NCBI RefSeq assembly: GCF_034350045.1
Contig: NZ_CP133781.1
Coordinates: forward strand, 5,010,501 to 5,074,500
DNA from: Pseudomonas sp. CCI4.2
GTDB lineage: Bacteria; Pseudomonadota; Gammaproteobacteria; Pseudomonadales; Pseudomonadaceae
Direction of reading: 5' to 3'
Length of the DNA stretch: 64,000 bases
The first letter of the stretch is position 1; each line of letters starts with the position of its first letter. Under the pieces are notes generated by a model. It was not told the origin of the DNA and did not search any database. It was given only the letters and a program-made list of their open reading frames with translations. Both the position numbers and the translations under genes were made by a program. Shown here piece after piece: positions 26,341-35,158 of the stretch.

Positions 26341-26808
26341 TTAGCGTAACTTCTTGATGCGTTCGCTAGGACTGATCACATCCGTCAGGCGGATCCCGAA
26401 CTTTTCGTTGACCACGACCACTTCACCGTGAGCGATCAACGTACCGTTGACCAACACGTCCAGCGGCTCACCGGCCAGACGGTCGAGTTCGATCACCGAG
26501 CCTTGGTTGAGCTGCAACAGGTTACGAATATTGATGTCGGTGCTGCCCACTTCCATGGAGATCGAAACCGGAATATCCAGAATCACATCCAGGTTTGGAC
26601 CGTCCAGGGACACCGCAGCATTGTTCTTTGCCACGCTGCCAAACTCTTCCATCGGCATGCGATTGGAGGCTGAAGCGTTCCCGGCATCCGCGGCGAGCAA
26701 GGAATCAATATCGTCCTGGCTGGCGTCACCGGATTCACCCAGTGCAGCGGCCCACTCATCGGCCAATGCCTGATCTTCAGCGGAGGTTATTTCTTTTTCA
26801 TCGGCCAT
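26341..26808 (-). CDS. fliN: Flagellar switch protein FliN with an N-terminal CheY-binding-like motif
   Basis: FliN forms the base of the C-ring and takes part in switching. The 155-residue protein has a C-terminal SpoA domain (about 70-150: LDVILDIPVSISMEVGSTDI, LNQGSVIELDRLAGEPLDVL) and an acidic N-terminal extension. Within the extension, SQDDIDSLLAADAG at 30-43 closely resembles the FliM N-terminal CheY-binding peptide. Longer than enterobacterial FliN but normal for Pseudomonas. The 60-bp gap to fliM has no gene. Confidence 0.96.
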   Translation of the reverse strand: MADEKEITSAEDQALADEWAAALGESGDASQDDIDSLLAADAGNASASNRMPMEEFGSVAKNNAAVSLDGPNLDVILDIPVSISMEVGSTDINIRNLLQLNQGSVIELDRLAGEPLDVLVNGTLIAHGEVVVVNEKFGIRLTDVISPSERIKKLR

Positions 26809-26868
26809 CGGTTGTCCTCGGCGAGCTTTGTTTCGTTAAAACAGCACGTAGTTCTGCTGAAATGGATG

Positions 26869-27837
26869 TCAGCGGCGTTCGATCGGTTCGATCACTTGCA
26901 ACGCCAGGTGTCCTTTGTGTGTTCCCAGTTTGACTTTGAACGCTGGCACGCCGTTGGCGCGCATGATCAGCTCTTCGGGTAACTCCACCGGAATCACATC
27001 ACCCGGCTGCATGTGCAGGATGTCGCGCAGGCGAATTTGACGACGGGCGACGACGGCGCTCAACGGCACGGAGACATCCAGCACGTCCTCTTTCAGGGCG
27101 TTGCCCCAGCGCTCGTCCTGGTCATCCAAATCGGATTGGAAGCCGGCGTCGAGCATTTCGCGAACCGGCTCAATCATCGAGTAAGGCATGGTGACGTGCA
27201 GGTCGCCGCCACCGCCGTCGAGTTCGATATGGAAGGTGGAGACCACCACCGCTTCGCTTGGACCGACAATGTTGGCCATGGCCGGGTTCACTTCCGAGTT
27301 CATGTACTCGAAGCTCACTTCCATGATCGCCTGCCAAGCTTCTTTCAGGTCGGTAAAGGCCTGTTCAAGCACCATCCGCACGACACGTAATTCTGTCGGC
27401 GTGAATTCACGGCCTTCGATTTTGGCATGCCGCCCGTCACCACCGAAAAAGTTGTCCACCAGCTTAAACACCAGCTTGGCATCCAAAATAAAGAGTGCAG
27501 TGCCGCGCAGTGGCTTGATCTTGACCAGATTCAAACTGGTCGGAACGTACAGCGAGTGCACGTACTCGCCAAACTTCATTACCTGAACGCCGCCCACCGC
27601 AACATCTGCGGAACGCCGCAGCATGTTGAACATGCTGATACGGGTGTAACGGGCAAAACGCTCGTTGATCATTTCAAGCGTCGGCATCCGCCCACGGACG
27701 ATTCGATCCTGACTGGTCAGGTCATAACTTTTTACGCTGCCGGGCTCGGGTGTGCTTTCGGTCTGGACCAGACCATCGTCGACGCCATGCAGCAGCGCAT
27801 CAATTTCTTCCTGTGACAGCAGGTCTTGCACGGCCAT
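26869..27837 (-). CDS. fliM: Flagellar switch protein FliM
   Basis: FliM is the CheY-P-binding switch subunit of the C-ring. The 322-residue protein begins with the CheY-binding peptide LLSQEEIDALLHGVDDG (residues 6-22), followed by the CheC-like middle domain (about 40-225) and a C-terminal SpoA domain (about 245-320). It starts 9 bp after fliL and is in the fliLMNOPQR-flhB string. Confidence 0.97.
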   Translation of the reverse strand: MAVQDLLSQEEIDALLHGVDDGLVQTESTPEPGSVKSYDLTSQDRIVRGRMPTLEMINERFARYTRISMFNMLRRSADVAVGGVQVMKFGEYVHSLYVPTSLNLVKIKPLRGTALFILDAKLVFKLVDNFFGGDGRHAKIEGREFTPTELRVVRMVLEQAFTDLKEAWQAIMEVSFEYMNSEVNPAMANIVGPSEAVVVSTFHIELDGGGGDLHVTMPYSMIEPVREMLDAGFQSDLDDQDERWGNALKEDVLDVSVPLSAVVARRQIRLRDILHMQPGDVIPVELPEELIMRANGVPAFKVKLGTHKGHLALQVIEPIERR

Positions 27838-27846
27838 GTCGTGGTC

Positions 27847-28341
27847 CTACTGCAATACGAAGTTAGTGAAAAGCAATTGCTCTACGACGACTTTGCCGAC
27901 TTCTTTCTGCGCCACTTCCTGCACACTGGCAAATGCTTTTTGACGCAGCAGTTCTTGTCCGATCGGCTGGAGCAGCGAGTCGAATGGCTGTCCAGAGAAC
28001 AGCATGACCAGGTTGTTGCGGATAACCGGCATGTGGACTTTCAACGCGTCCAAGTCAGCCTGATTGCGACCCAGCAAGGTAATACTGACCTGCATGTAGC
28101 GCTGGCGGCCGCCTTGGTTGAAGTTGACCACAAAGGCTGGGGCCATTGGTTCGTAGATCGAAGGGAGCCTGACATCAGCGGCTTGCGCCGCGTCCACGGG
28201 CTTGGCTTGCGCCTTATGCAGAAAAAACCAGGTTGCGCCTACCGAAATGCCGACGGCCAGCAGCAACCCAAACACCACTAGGAGAATGAGCTTGAGTTTG
28301 CCTTTAACGGCGGGGTCTTTAACTTCTTCGCTCTGCGCCAT
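27847..28341 (-). CDS. fliL: Flagellar basal body-associated protein FliL
   Basis: FliL is a single-pass inner-membrane protein that surrounds and supports the stators. The 164-residue product has a short cytoplasmic lysine-rich N-terminus, one membrane helix (about 15-37, LKLILLVVFGLLLAVGISVG) and a periplasmic SPFH-like domain. It is the first gene of fliLMNOPQR-flhB; the sigma54 promoter candidate at 28393-28407 is 52 bp upstream. Confidence 0.95.
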   Translation of the reverse strand: MAQSEEVKDPAVKGKLKLILLVVFGLLLAVGISVGATWFFLHKAQAKPVDAAQAADVRLPSIYEPMAPAFVVNFNQGGRQRYMQVSITLLGRNQADLDALKVHMPVIRNNLVMLFSGQPFDSLLQPIGQELLRQKAFASVQEVAQKEVGKVVVEQLLFTNFVLQ

Positions 28342-28392
28342 GCCAATAATCCGTCACTATTCGGGGAGTTCGTAATGCGTGACGGAAGAAGA

Positions 28393-28407
28393 GCAAGTGT
28401 TATGCCA
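28393..28407 (-). promoter_or_regulatory. Sigma54 promoter for fliLMNOPQR-flhB
   Basis: The minus strand reads TGGCATAACACTTGC, which is TGGCAT-N5-TTGC, an almost ideal -24/-12 element. It sits 52 bp before the fliL ATG in non-coding DNA between fliK and fliL. FleQ-dependent in P. aeruginosa by analogy. Confidence 0.85.
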
Positions 28408-28441
28408 GATACGCGAGCGGCGGCGCCTCAGGCACACCGAA

Positions 28442-28461
28442 GTAGCGGGTAAGCCCGCTAC
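28442..28461 (-). terminator. Hairpin downstream of fliK
   Basis: A perfect inverted repeat, GTAGCGGG / CCCGCTAC with a 4-base loop, lies 8 bp after the fliK stop. On the minus strand it is not followed by a clear T run (it reads TTCGG), so it may terminate weakly or protect the 3' end of the fliK transcript. It lies upstream of the fliL promoter. Confidence 0.5.
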
Positions 28462-28469
28462 CAATAGGG

Positions 28470-29918
28470 TCAAGCGTAGTAATCGACCTGGCTACTGCCA
28501 ATGACGGTCATCGGTTGACTAACAGCAGCCACGTCCTGAATCGTGCCGTCATCAAGGCCGTCGTGGCGGTCAGAACCGCTGTTTGCGACGCTACTGCTGC
28601 CTTGGCCCTGGTTGGTCTGTTGCTGGTTCTGGCCCTGACCCTGCCAGCCGCGTGACTGATCGAAAACGCTGACATCAACCTGCCCTAGGCCTTGCTGAGC
28701 AAACGAATCTCGCAGCTTGGACATCTGCCCTTCCAGCGCTTCACGCACGCCAACATGGGCGCTCATGAAGGTGATTTGCGTCTGCTGGTCTGCGGCCATG
28801 TTGACGCGAATATCCAAACGGCCCAACTCAGCCGGGTCCAACTGGATATCGGCGGACTTCAAGTTTTGGCTTGAAAGGTACATGACCCGGTCTACTACCG
28901 CTTCACTCCATCCACTTTGGTGCATCGCCAACGGCTGGGTTAACGGCGACGCAACAGCGGTGGTAGTTAGCGCAGACACTGCGGCTTTCGGTTGTACCGC
29001 CTGACTCAACGCGGCCAAGCGGTTGGCAAAGTCATCGACACGGGTATCGGACGCTGCACTTTTCGTATCTTTCAGTCCGCCTTCGATCAAGCCCTTGAAG
29101 GCTTGATCGCCATCGCCAGGACCGGTGTTGGTGCTGGTGTTATCGGTCGGCTGCTGGTCTACAGGAACCGCCAGGTTATTGGCGACTGTCAGCAACGGAT
29201 CAGTATTCTTTTGAGTGGTTGAAGTTTTTTTGTCAGCAACGGTCGCGGTCACGCCGTCAGTGGGGGTGGTCGTTGCTGCACCTTTAGTCGTGTTGATCTG
29301 CACGGCCACCTGCACAGCGGCGAGCCCCGCCAACGGGTCCGATGCAGGGTCGAACGCCGGAGCGGCGGCCGCAGTCGCCGGGGTCGCCGCAGTGGCTGGC
29401 TGCGCAACAACAAGGGCAACCATGGACGCGGGAATTTCAATCGGCGGCGGTGCGATGGCAACCGGTGGCGCAGGGTCTGGGACCGGCGGCGCAACGGCGG
29501 CAATCAAGGTTGGATCGGGAACCGGGATGACGGGCGCGGCGTCGAGCGCCAATGGATCCTTCGCCTTATCATCCGAATCTTTGTCATCGTTATTGCTATC
29601 GTCGGACCCATCGCTTTTATTGCTAACCTTGTCGGCAGGCAAGTATTTGCCGCTATCGGCAACGTCTGACGTGGAGGCGGCAGGCTTGGCGTCCGGGACA
29701 GCCTTGCCGTTGGCAACGACGGTTTTGTCTTTGATTGGCTTTTGCGCAACCTCATGGGTCGCCGCTGGCTTGGGGTCCGCCTGTTTGGCATACACGTGAG
29801 CGAAGCTGGGCGTGTTGTCCTTGACGGTCTCAACGGGTTTTACCACGTTGGTGGCGACCGTCGGTTGGGACTTGACTACAGGGGTAGTCAGCAAAAGAGG
29901 ATTAGGGGCAAGGGCCAT
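28470..29918 (-). CDS. fliK: Flagellar hook-length control protein FliK
   Basis: FliK is the exported ruler that ends hook growth by acting on FlhB. The 482-residue protein has a long low-complexity Ala/Pro/Asp/Lys region and the C-terminal Flg_hook domain (about 340-440: LDPAELGRLDIRVNMAADQQ, LRDSFAQQGLGQVDVSVFD), then a Gln/Gly-rich tail. The ATG at 29918 has CGGAGA upstream at the right distance; an ATG 14 codons earlier has none. A sigma54 promoter at 29957-29971 is close upstream. Confidence 0.95.
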   Translation of the reverse strand: MALAPNPLLLTTPVVKSQPTVATNVVKPVETVKDNTPSFAHVYAKQADPKPAATHEVAQKPIKDKTVVANGKAVPDAKPAASTSDVADSGKYLPADKVSNKSDGSDDSNNDDKDSDDKAKDPLALDAAPVIPVPDPTLIAAVAPPVPDPAPPVAIAPPPIEIPASMVALVVAQPATAATPATAAAAPAFDPASDPLAGLAAVQVAVQINTTKGAATTTPTDGVTATVADKKTSTTQKNTDPLLTVANNLAVPVDQQPTDNTSTNTGPGDGDQAFKGLIEGGLKDTKSAASDTRVDDFANRLAALSQAVQPKAAVSALTTTAVASPLTQPLAMHQSGWSEAVVDRVMYLSSQNLKSADIQLDPAELGRLDIRVNMAADQQTQITFMSAHVGVREALEGQMSKLRDSFAQQGLGQVDVSVFDQSRGWQGQGQNQQQTNQGQGSSSVANSGSDRHDGLDDGTIQDVAAVSQPMTVIGSSQVDYYA

Positions 29919-29956
29919 GGCGGTCTCCGTACGGGGCGCGAGTACAAAGACACTAA

Positions 29957-29971
29957 GCAAACGACGGGCCA
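29957..29971 (-). promoter_or_regulatory. Sigma54 promoter for fliK
   Basis: The minus strand reads TGGCCCGTCGTTTGC, i.e. TGGCCC-N5-TTGC with correct GG-N10-GC spacing. It lies 39 bp before the chosen fliK ATG, just after the hptB stop. In P. aeruginosa fliK is a FleR/RpoN-dependent gene; this site agrees with that. It also supports the start at 29918 over 29960. Confidence 0.8.
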
Positions 29972-29990
29972 GCTTTCTATTCGACTTGGA

Positions 29991-30350
29991 TTATTCAGAG
30001 AATCGCTGGCGTTCTGCGCAGAACAAACGGCGGACGGTGGCAAATTCGCGCTCTATCTTGTGTACCCATTCCGGCGCGTCCTCCATTTCCCCGCGCTGGG
30101 TGCGCTCTTCAAGCTGTCCGCACAGCTCGGCGAGCCGAGCGGCGCCCATATTGCCGCTGCTGCCTTTGAAGCTGTGGGCCGCCATGCCCAGCCCTTCCAG
30201 GCAAGAAGCCTGGGTCAACAACGCATGGTGCAACTGCAGCAGCCGTTGTTCTGAATCGTCCAGAAAGGTATCGATCAGTATCGGGTATTCACTTTCCATG
30301 ACGTCTTGCAAATTACTCAAGACACCGTAGTCCACATGGATCATCGCCAC
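29991..30350 (-). CDS. hptB: Histidine phosphotransfer protein HptB
   Basis: HptB receives phosphate from hybrid sensor kinases and passes it to HsbR, which controls flagellar gene activity, swarming and biofilm formation. The 119-residue protein is a single Hpt domain with phospho-acceptor His59 (AAHSFKGSSGNMG). The GTG at 30350 is preferred over the ATG two codons downstream because AAGGAG stands 7 nt before the GTG. It follows hsbR by 30 bp and precedes fliK, as in P. aeruginosa. Confidence 0.93.
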   Translation of the reverse strand: MAMIHVDYGVLSNLQDVMESEYPILIDTFLDDSEQRLLQLHHALLTQASCLEGLGMAAHSFKGSSGNMGAARLAELCGQLEERTQRGEMEDAPEWVHKIEREFATVRRLFCAERQRFSE

Positions 30351-30380
30351 TTGTTCGCTCCTTGATCAAGAATCTGGGAA

Positions 30381-32087
30381 TTATGCCTGAGCCCCCCAGG
30401 AAAATTCCACGCATGCCGTACGTCCATCCTCAGACCAGTGGCAATGTTGACTTAGCTTACGGACCAGATTGAGTCCGCGCCCCGATAACTCATGACCGAC
30501 TGTCGGTAGACTCATCGCACGTTTCACGTCAAACCCCGCGCCACTGTCTTCAATGCGGACAGTCAACCGCCCGCCGTCTCCGAGAGGCACCACCTGCAAA
30601 TGCAGGCGTATATAGCCCTCTTCAAGGTTAGCCAGACGGTTATTGCGTTCTCGGTAATAGTGGGAAAACCCCGAGGCATCGCGCTTGAGGCCGGAGTCCA
30701 GTCCAAGCACTCCGTGTTCCAACGCGTTGGTGTACAACTCGGCCAGTACGCTATAAAGCGCGCCGCTTTGACTCCTTAGCCCGTGCACTTCCAACAGCAA
30801 CTGCAACAGATAGGGGAGCGGATTGAATCGTTTCAGGGTCGCCGCGCGGTATTCGAAACTCACCGACCAGTCCAGCGGGCTCGACTCACCACTGTCGGAA
30901 TAGGTCACGACTTGGGCGCCCAGCAACTCGGGCTCGACCAAGGTGATTTCGACCATACTCACGTCATCCCTAACGTCTCCACGGAAGTCGTTCAGGGCCT
31001 CCTGGATTTCACCAATCAGCGCGTCGGGTTCGCGATTGGCCGCAAAAACAGTGTTAAGGCGCTCCACCCCAAACAAGCGGTCGTCGATGTCACTGGTGTC
31101 GAGCACCCCGTCTGACAATAGAAAAATCCGGTCGCCCATCGCCAACGGATGGACTTCGGTTTTGTCATCAAAACGATTGGGATCCAGCACGCCCAGGGGC
31201 AAATGACGCGATACCAACGGCGTGCGCTTCCCGCTGGCAACGTGATGCAAATAGCCGTCGGGCAGTCCACCGTTCCACACCTCGACCTGACGCACGTTGA
31301 AGTTGACGCTCAACAGGGTCGCGCAACAAAACATGTCCACCGGCAAGATACGCTTGAGCTTGGCGTTCATCTCTCTAAGGGTTTGCGCCAAACCGTAACC
31401 CTTTGCGGTCATTCCATAGAACACCTCGGCCAACGGCATCGCGCCCACTGCCGCAGGCAAACCATGGCCGGTGAAATCACCGAGCAATACGTGCATGTTC
31501 CCAGCCGGGGTGTAGGCCGCGAGCAGCAAATCGCCGTTGAACAGCGCGTAAGGCGATTGAAGATAACGAATATTCGGTGCGCTCAAACAGCCGGAGTGCG
31601 CAACCTGATCAAACACTGCCTTAGCAACCCGCTGCTCATTGAGCAAGTAATCGTGGTGCTTGGTGATTTGATCGCGTTGTCGAAGCACCGTTTCGTGCAA
31701 GCGCCGCAAGCGGTCCATGGCGTTGATTTTGGCCGCGAGGATGATTTGGTTGTAAGGCTTGGCAACAAAATCATCGCCCCCGGCATCGAGGCAACGCACC
31801 AACGCTTCGCTTTCGCTCAGCGACGTCAGAAAGATGATCGGCACCAACGACTCGCCCGCCATCTGCTTGATTCGCCGCGCGGCTTCAAATCCGTCCATGA
31901 CCGGCATCAAGGCATCCAGCAACACTAACTGTGGACGCTCCCGCTCAAAGACCTCCACCGCCTCCTGGCCATTGCTGACGCTTATCACGCGATGACCCTG
32001 TCGCCGAACGATGGTGCTCAACAGCAAGCGATCACTGGCATTGTCGTCAGCAATCAAAATGCACAGGCTCTCGGGCGCGCCGGTCAC
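30381..32087 (-). CDS. hsbR: HsbR, response regulator with PP2C phosphatase and anti-sigma kinase domains
   Basis: The 568-residue protein has a receiver domain (Asp58, LVLLDALMPVMDG), a coiled segment, a SpoIIE/PP2C phosphatase domain (about 165-375: GDLLLAAYTPAGNMHVLLGD FTGHG region, LLSDGVLDT) and a C-terminal HATPase_c anti-sigma kinase domain (about 430-565: LAELYTNALEHGVLG, IEDSGAGFD). In P. aeruginosa HsbR phosphorylates or dephosphorylates HsbA according to HptB input, which frees or traps FlgM and tunes FliA activity. It starts 3 bp after the hsbA stop, forming a unit with hsbA and hptB. Confidence 0.94.
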   Translation of the reverse strand: MTGAPESLCILIADDNASDRLLLSTIVRRQGHRVISVSNGQEAVEVFERERPQLVLLDALMPVMDGFEAARRIKQMAGESLVPIIFLTSLSESEALVRCLDAGGDDFVAKPYNQIILAAKINAMDRLRRLHETVLRQRDQITKHHDYLLNEQRVAKAVFDQVAHSGCLSAPNIRYLQSPYALFNGDLLLAAYTPAGNMHVLLGDFTGHGLPAAVGAMPLAEVFYGMTAKGYGLAQTLREMNAKLKRILPVDMFCCATLLSVNFNVRQVEVWNGGLPDGYLHHVASGKRTPLVSRHLPLGVLDPNRFDDKTEVHPLAMGDRIFLLSDGVLDTSDIDDRLFGVERLNTVFAANREPDALIGEIQEALNDFRGDVRDDVSMVEITLVEPELLGAQVVTYSDSGESSPLDWSVSFEYRAATLKRFNPLPYLLQLLLEVHGLRSQSGALYSVLAELYTNALEHGVLGLDSGLKRDASGFSHYYRERNNRLANLEEGYIRLHLQVVPLGDGGRLTVRIEDSGAGFDVKRAMSLPTVGHELSGRGLNLVRKLSQHCHWSEDGRTACVEFSWGAQA

Positions 32088-32090
32088 CGG

Positions 32091-32396
32091 TCAGCCGATC
32101 GTGAAGAGTTTGGAAAAGTTGGAGATGGTCAGAATGGTGTCCACGTCCTTGTTGCAGTTGATCAGGCTTATCTTCGAGTTTTCTCCGCCCGCATGGTCGC
32201 GCAGCAGCAGCAACATACCCAGTGCTGAACTGTCTAGGTAACTCGTGCCTTTGAGGTCGACCACAAAACGCCGGGGGATTCCTTGGGCCCCTTCATAAGC
32301 ACTCCGAAAATCTTGGTGCGCTGCGAAGTCAAAGCGGCCGATGATGGTAATGGTCAGCTCTTCCCCGTCGCGGGAGAGGTCGGAAGTAACGGACAT
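32091..32396 (-). CDS. hsbA: Anti-sigma factor antagonist HsbA (STAS domain)
   Basis: HsbA is the partner-switch output of the HptB pathway; it binds FlgM or a diguanylate cyclase depending on phosphorylation. From the ATG at 32396 the protein is 101 residues, one STAS domain, with the phosphorylatable serine at 56 in TSYLDSSALGM. AAGGA lies 8 nt before this ATG, so the start ten codons upstream is rejected. It is the first gene of hsbA-hsbR-hptB; no promoter consensus was found in the 106-bp gap to fliJ. Confidence 0.93.
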   Translation of the reverse strand: MSVTSDLSRDGEELTITIIGRFDFAAHQDFRSAYEGAQGIPRRFVVDLKGTSYLDSSALGMLLLLRDHAGGENSKISLINCNKDVDTILTISNFSKLFTIG

Positions 32397-32502
32397 GTGT
32401 GAATTCCTTGGGTCAACGAAGGGCACAGTGCAGAAAGGTTTTTAGCATTTCTAATGACCGTGCAGCAAATTCCTTATTTGGCGGCACTGACGAACCTGGC
32501 GC

Positions 32503-32952
32503 TTATAGAAAATCATGGCGGGGCAACCGCTGGGACAATTCGTCGAGCAGTTTTTGCTCACGCTTGTCTTCCAGTTGCCGGGCCTCGTCGATGTAACGTT
32601 GAACCAGTTTGCGAAGGCCTTCGACCCGCGCATAACACTGCTGCCAGGCGCCGCGCGCTTTGTCGAGGTTCGTTTGGTGCCAGCTCAGGCTTTGTCGTTG
32701 TTGAGAGACCGCCGTTTCCAGTTGATTAAGGAAGTTTTGGTAGTTCATCAGCCACTGGCCGGAGACGCCGGTGGCGCCCTTTTCGATCCACTGCATTTGA
32801 TAGTCAGTACGGAAACGCTCAAGGTCGCCAAGCTTGGTTTCTGCCAGCTTGACCTGTCCTTGAAAATGCCCGAGCCGCTGAACCGCCGCACGCTCGGCTT
32901 TTTCCGCCATGTCGACCACCGGTGCCAGACGCACTGCACGGGGCTGAGCCAT
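32503..32952 (-). CDS. fliJ: Flagellar export chaperone FliJ
   Basis: FliJ is the coiled-coil stalk of the export ATPase and an escort recycler. The 149-residue protein is nearly all helical and charged (ERAAVQRLGHFQGQVKLAET; QQRQSLSWHQTNLDKARGAW). It begins 2 bp after the fliI stop. Length typical. Confidence 0.94.
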   Translation of the reverse strand: MAQPRAVRLAPVVDMAEKAERAAVQRLGHFQGQVKLAETKLGDLERFRTDYQMQWIEKGATGVSGQWLMNYQNFLNQLETAVSQQRQSLSWHQTNLDKARGAWQQCYARVEGLRKLVQRYIDEARQLEDKREQKLLDELSQRLPRHDFL

Positions 32953-32954
32953 GA

Positions 32955-34316
32955 CTAACCGCCGCCGGCGATAGGGTTGAACACTGCCGCCAGCCGCGCG
33001 CCGCTTTCTTGCAGGCTTTCATTGTCATTCAGCCCTTGGCGCAGGTACCGCACCAGTGTGGGCTGCAGCGAGATTGCCATGTCGGTTTCACGGTCACCGC
33101 CGGCCACGTAGGCGCCCACACTGATCAAATCACGGCTCTGCTGATAGCGTGACCACAGCTGTTTGAAGTGCTGCGCCTGCTGCATATGTTCTGGTGTGAC
33201 CACCGAAGGCATGACCCGGCTGATGGACGCTTCGATATCGATGGCCGGGTAATGACCCTCTTCGGCCAACCGCCGGGACAACACGATGTGCCCGTCGAGC
33301 ACGCCCCGCGCCGCATCCGCGATGGGATCTTGTTGATCATCGCCCTCGGACAATACGGTATAAAACGCAGTGATCGAACCGCCACCCGCCTCGGCATTAC
33401 CGGCACGCTCGACCAGCTTAGGCAGCTTGGCAAACACCGAGGGCGGATAGCCTTTGGTCGCGGGCGGCTCACCAATGGCTAACGCGATTTCGCGCTGGGC
33501 CTGCGCAAATCGAGTCAATGAGTCCATCAACAGCAGGACATTTTTGCCCTTGTCGCGAAAGTATTCGGCGATTCGCGTGCAATACATGGCTGCCCGCATC
33601 CGCATCAGCGGCGCATCGTCGGCAGGGGAAGCCACCACCACCGAACGCTTGAGGCCTTCTTCGCCGAGAATATTCTCGATGAATTCTTTGACCTCACGAC
33701 CGCGCTCGCCGATCAGCCCAACCACGATGATGTCGGCCTCGGTAAAGCGCGTCATCATGCCTAGCAGGACACTTTTGCCGACGCCGGTACCCGCAAACAA
33801 ACCCAGGCGTTGGCCACGGCCGACCGTTAATAATCCGTTGATGCTGCGAATGCCGACGTCCAGCGGTTGGCTAATGGGGTCGCGCTTGAGCGGGTTGATG
33901 GTGGGGCCATCCATCGGCACCCAATCTTCAGCTTTCATGCCGCCCTTGCCGTCGAGCGCACGCCCGGCGCCATCGAGCACACGACCGAGCATGCCCATGC
34001 CCATGGGCAAACGACCGGTATCGGCCAACGGGACGACCCGGGCACCGGGCGCAATACCCGCGACGCTGCCGACAGGCATCAAAAATACTTTAGAACCGGA
34101 AAACCCCATGACCTCAGCTTCGACCTCCACCGGGTGGTGGCTGTCATCGTTGATCACCACGCAGCGGCTGCCCATGGCGGCGCGTAAACCTTCAGCTTCC
34201 AAGGTCAAGCCAACCATGCGCAACAAACGTCCTTCCACCACCGGTTGAGCCGCCAATTCGATGGCTTCGGTGTAGGAGCTCAGGCGCTTACTAAAGCTGG
34301 TCCGCTCAAGGTGCAT
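32955..34316 (-). CDS. fliI: Flagellar export ATPase FliI
   Basis: FliI is the F1-beta-like hexameric ATPase of the flagellar export apparatus. The 453-residue protein has Walker A AGTGVGKS (175-182), Walker B VLLLMDSLTRFAQAQREIAL and the family segment ATKGYPPSVFAKLPKLVERA. The ATG at 34316 overlaps the fliH end by 11 bp. Neighbouring fliH and fliJ encode its regulators. Confidence 0.97.
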   Translation of the reverse strand: MHLERTSFSKRLSSYTEAIELAAQPVVEGRLLRMVGLTLEAEGLRAAMGSRCVVINDDSHHPVEVEAEVMGFSGSKVFLMPVGSVAGIAPGARVVPLADTGRLPMGMGMLGRVLDGAGRALDGKGGMKAEDWVPMDGPTINPLKRDPISQPLDVGIRSINGLLTVGRGQRLGLFAGTGVGKSVLLGMMTRFTEADIIVVGLIGERGREVKEFIENILGEEGLKRSVVVASPADDAPLMRMRAAMYCTRIAEYFRDKGKNVLLLMDSLTRFAQAQREIALAIGEPPATKGYPPSVFAKLPKLVERAGNAEAGGGSITAFYTVLSEGDDQQDPIADAARGVLDGHIVLSRRLAEEGHYPAIDIEASISRVMPSVVTPEHMQQAQHFKQLWSRYQQSRDLISVGAYVAGGDRETDMAISLQPTLVRYLRQGLNDNESLQESGARLAAVFNPIAGGG

Positions 34317-35148
34317 CGGCGGCTTCTTTTTTAATCACGGGCTCAACGGACGGCTCGGCGGCGGACGGCACAACAGCGGCAACTGCTGGCACCGCGTCGA
34401 GATCAACACTCAGGTCGGGTGCTGCCGGGTGCAGCGCTTGATCGTGCAACTGGTCGAACATCTTCGCCAGTGCCTGGGAAATACGGGTTTCAATGGTGGC
34501 GTCGATGCGACTGTATTCGGTTTCAACCCGACAGCCTCCGGCCTCCAGGGTATCGTCCTCAACGATGCGCCAGGTTTCTTCGTGGCGCTCGCGCAAGGCT
34601 TTGACTTGCGAGAAATCTTGAGGATTGATGAAAATCCGAATGTTTTGCGCCCCCATGGGCAACAACTTCAAGGCGTCACGCAAGACCCGGCCGATTTGGC
34701 TGGAGTCGGTGACCAGTTCGCGCTGAATGACCTGACGGGTGATATGACCGACCAGTTCGATCAGGGATTTTTCAATCTGCGAATCCTGCTCGGCGATGGG
34801 TTCAAGCAAGTGCATCATCAAGCGCTCAAGACTGGCCAGCTTGCCAGCCAAGGCTACGTCAGCTTCGTGACGAACCTTAAGTTGGGTGCTGTGAAAACCT
34901 TCTTTCTCGCCGGTTGCAAAGCCCTCGTTATAGGCTTCCTGACGAATACCTTCCAACTCTTCGAGGGTCAGCGGCTGAACTTCGTCCAGCGGCACTTCTT
35001 CCATCTCGGCCGGGGTTTCCAGAGCTGGTTCTGGCTCTGGCGGTGGCTCTTGATACGGGTCGAAGCTGGGCAGCGACCAAATATCGAAGCCGCCCACGTC
35101 CTTGGCGCGAATCAGTTCGCTGGGTGCTTCTTTTTTCGGACTAAACAT
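34306..35148 (-). CDS. fliH: Flagellar assembly protein FliH
   Basis: FliH is the peripheral-stalk-like regulator that holds FliI at the C-ring through FliN. The 280-residue protein has a Pro/Glu-rich segment (YQEPPPEPEPALETPAEMEE), a helical coiled region and a C-terminal domain (about 130-245) with KSLIELVGHITRQVIQRELV and DPQDFSQVKALRERHEETWR-like sequence. It starts 10 bp after fliG. N- and C-terminal ends are variable in the family. Confidence 0.94.
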   Translation of the reverse strand: MFSPKKEAPSELIRAKDVGGFDIWSLPSFDPYQEPPPEPEPALETPAEMEEVPLDEVQPLTLEELEGIRQEAYNEGFATGEKEGFHSTQLKVRHEADVALAGKLASLERLMMHLLEPIAEQDSQIEKSLIELVGHITRQVIQRELVTDSSQIGRVLRDALKLLPMGAQNIRIFINPQDFSQVKALRERHEETWRIVEDDTLEAGGCRVETEYSRIDATIETRISQALAKMFDQLHDQALHPAAPDLSVDLDAVPAVAAVVPSAAEPSVEPVIKKEAADAP

Positions 35149-35158
35149 GTGTCGGTCC

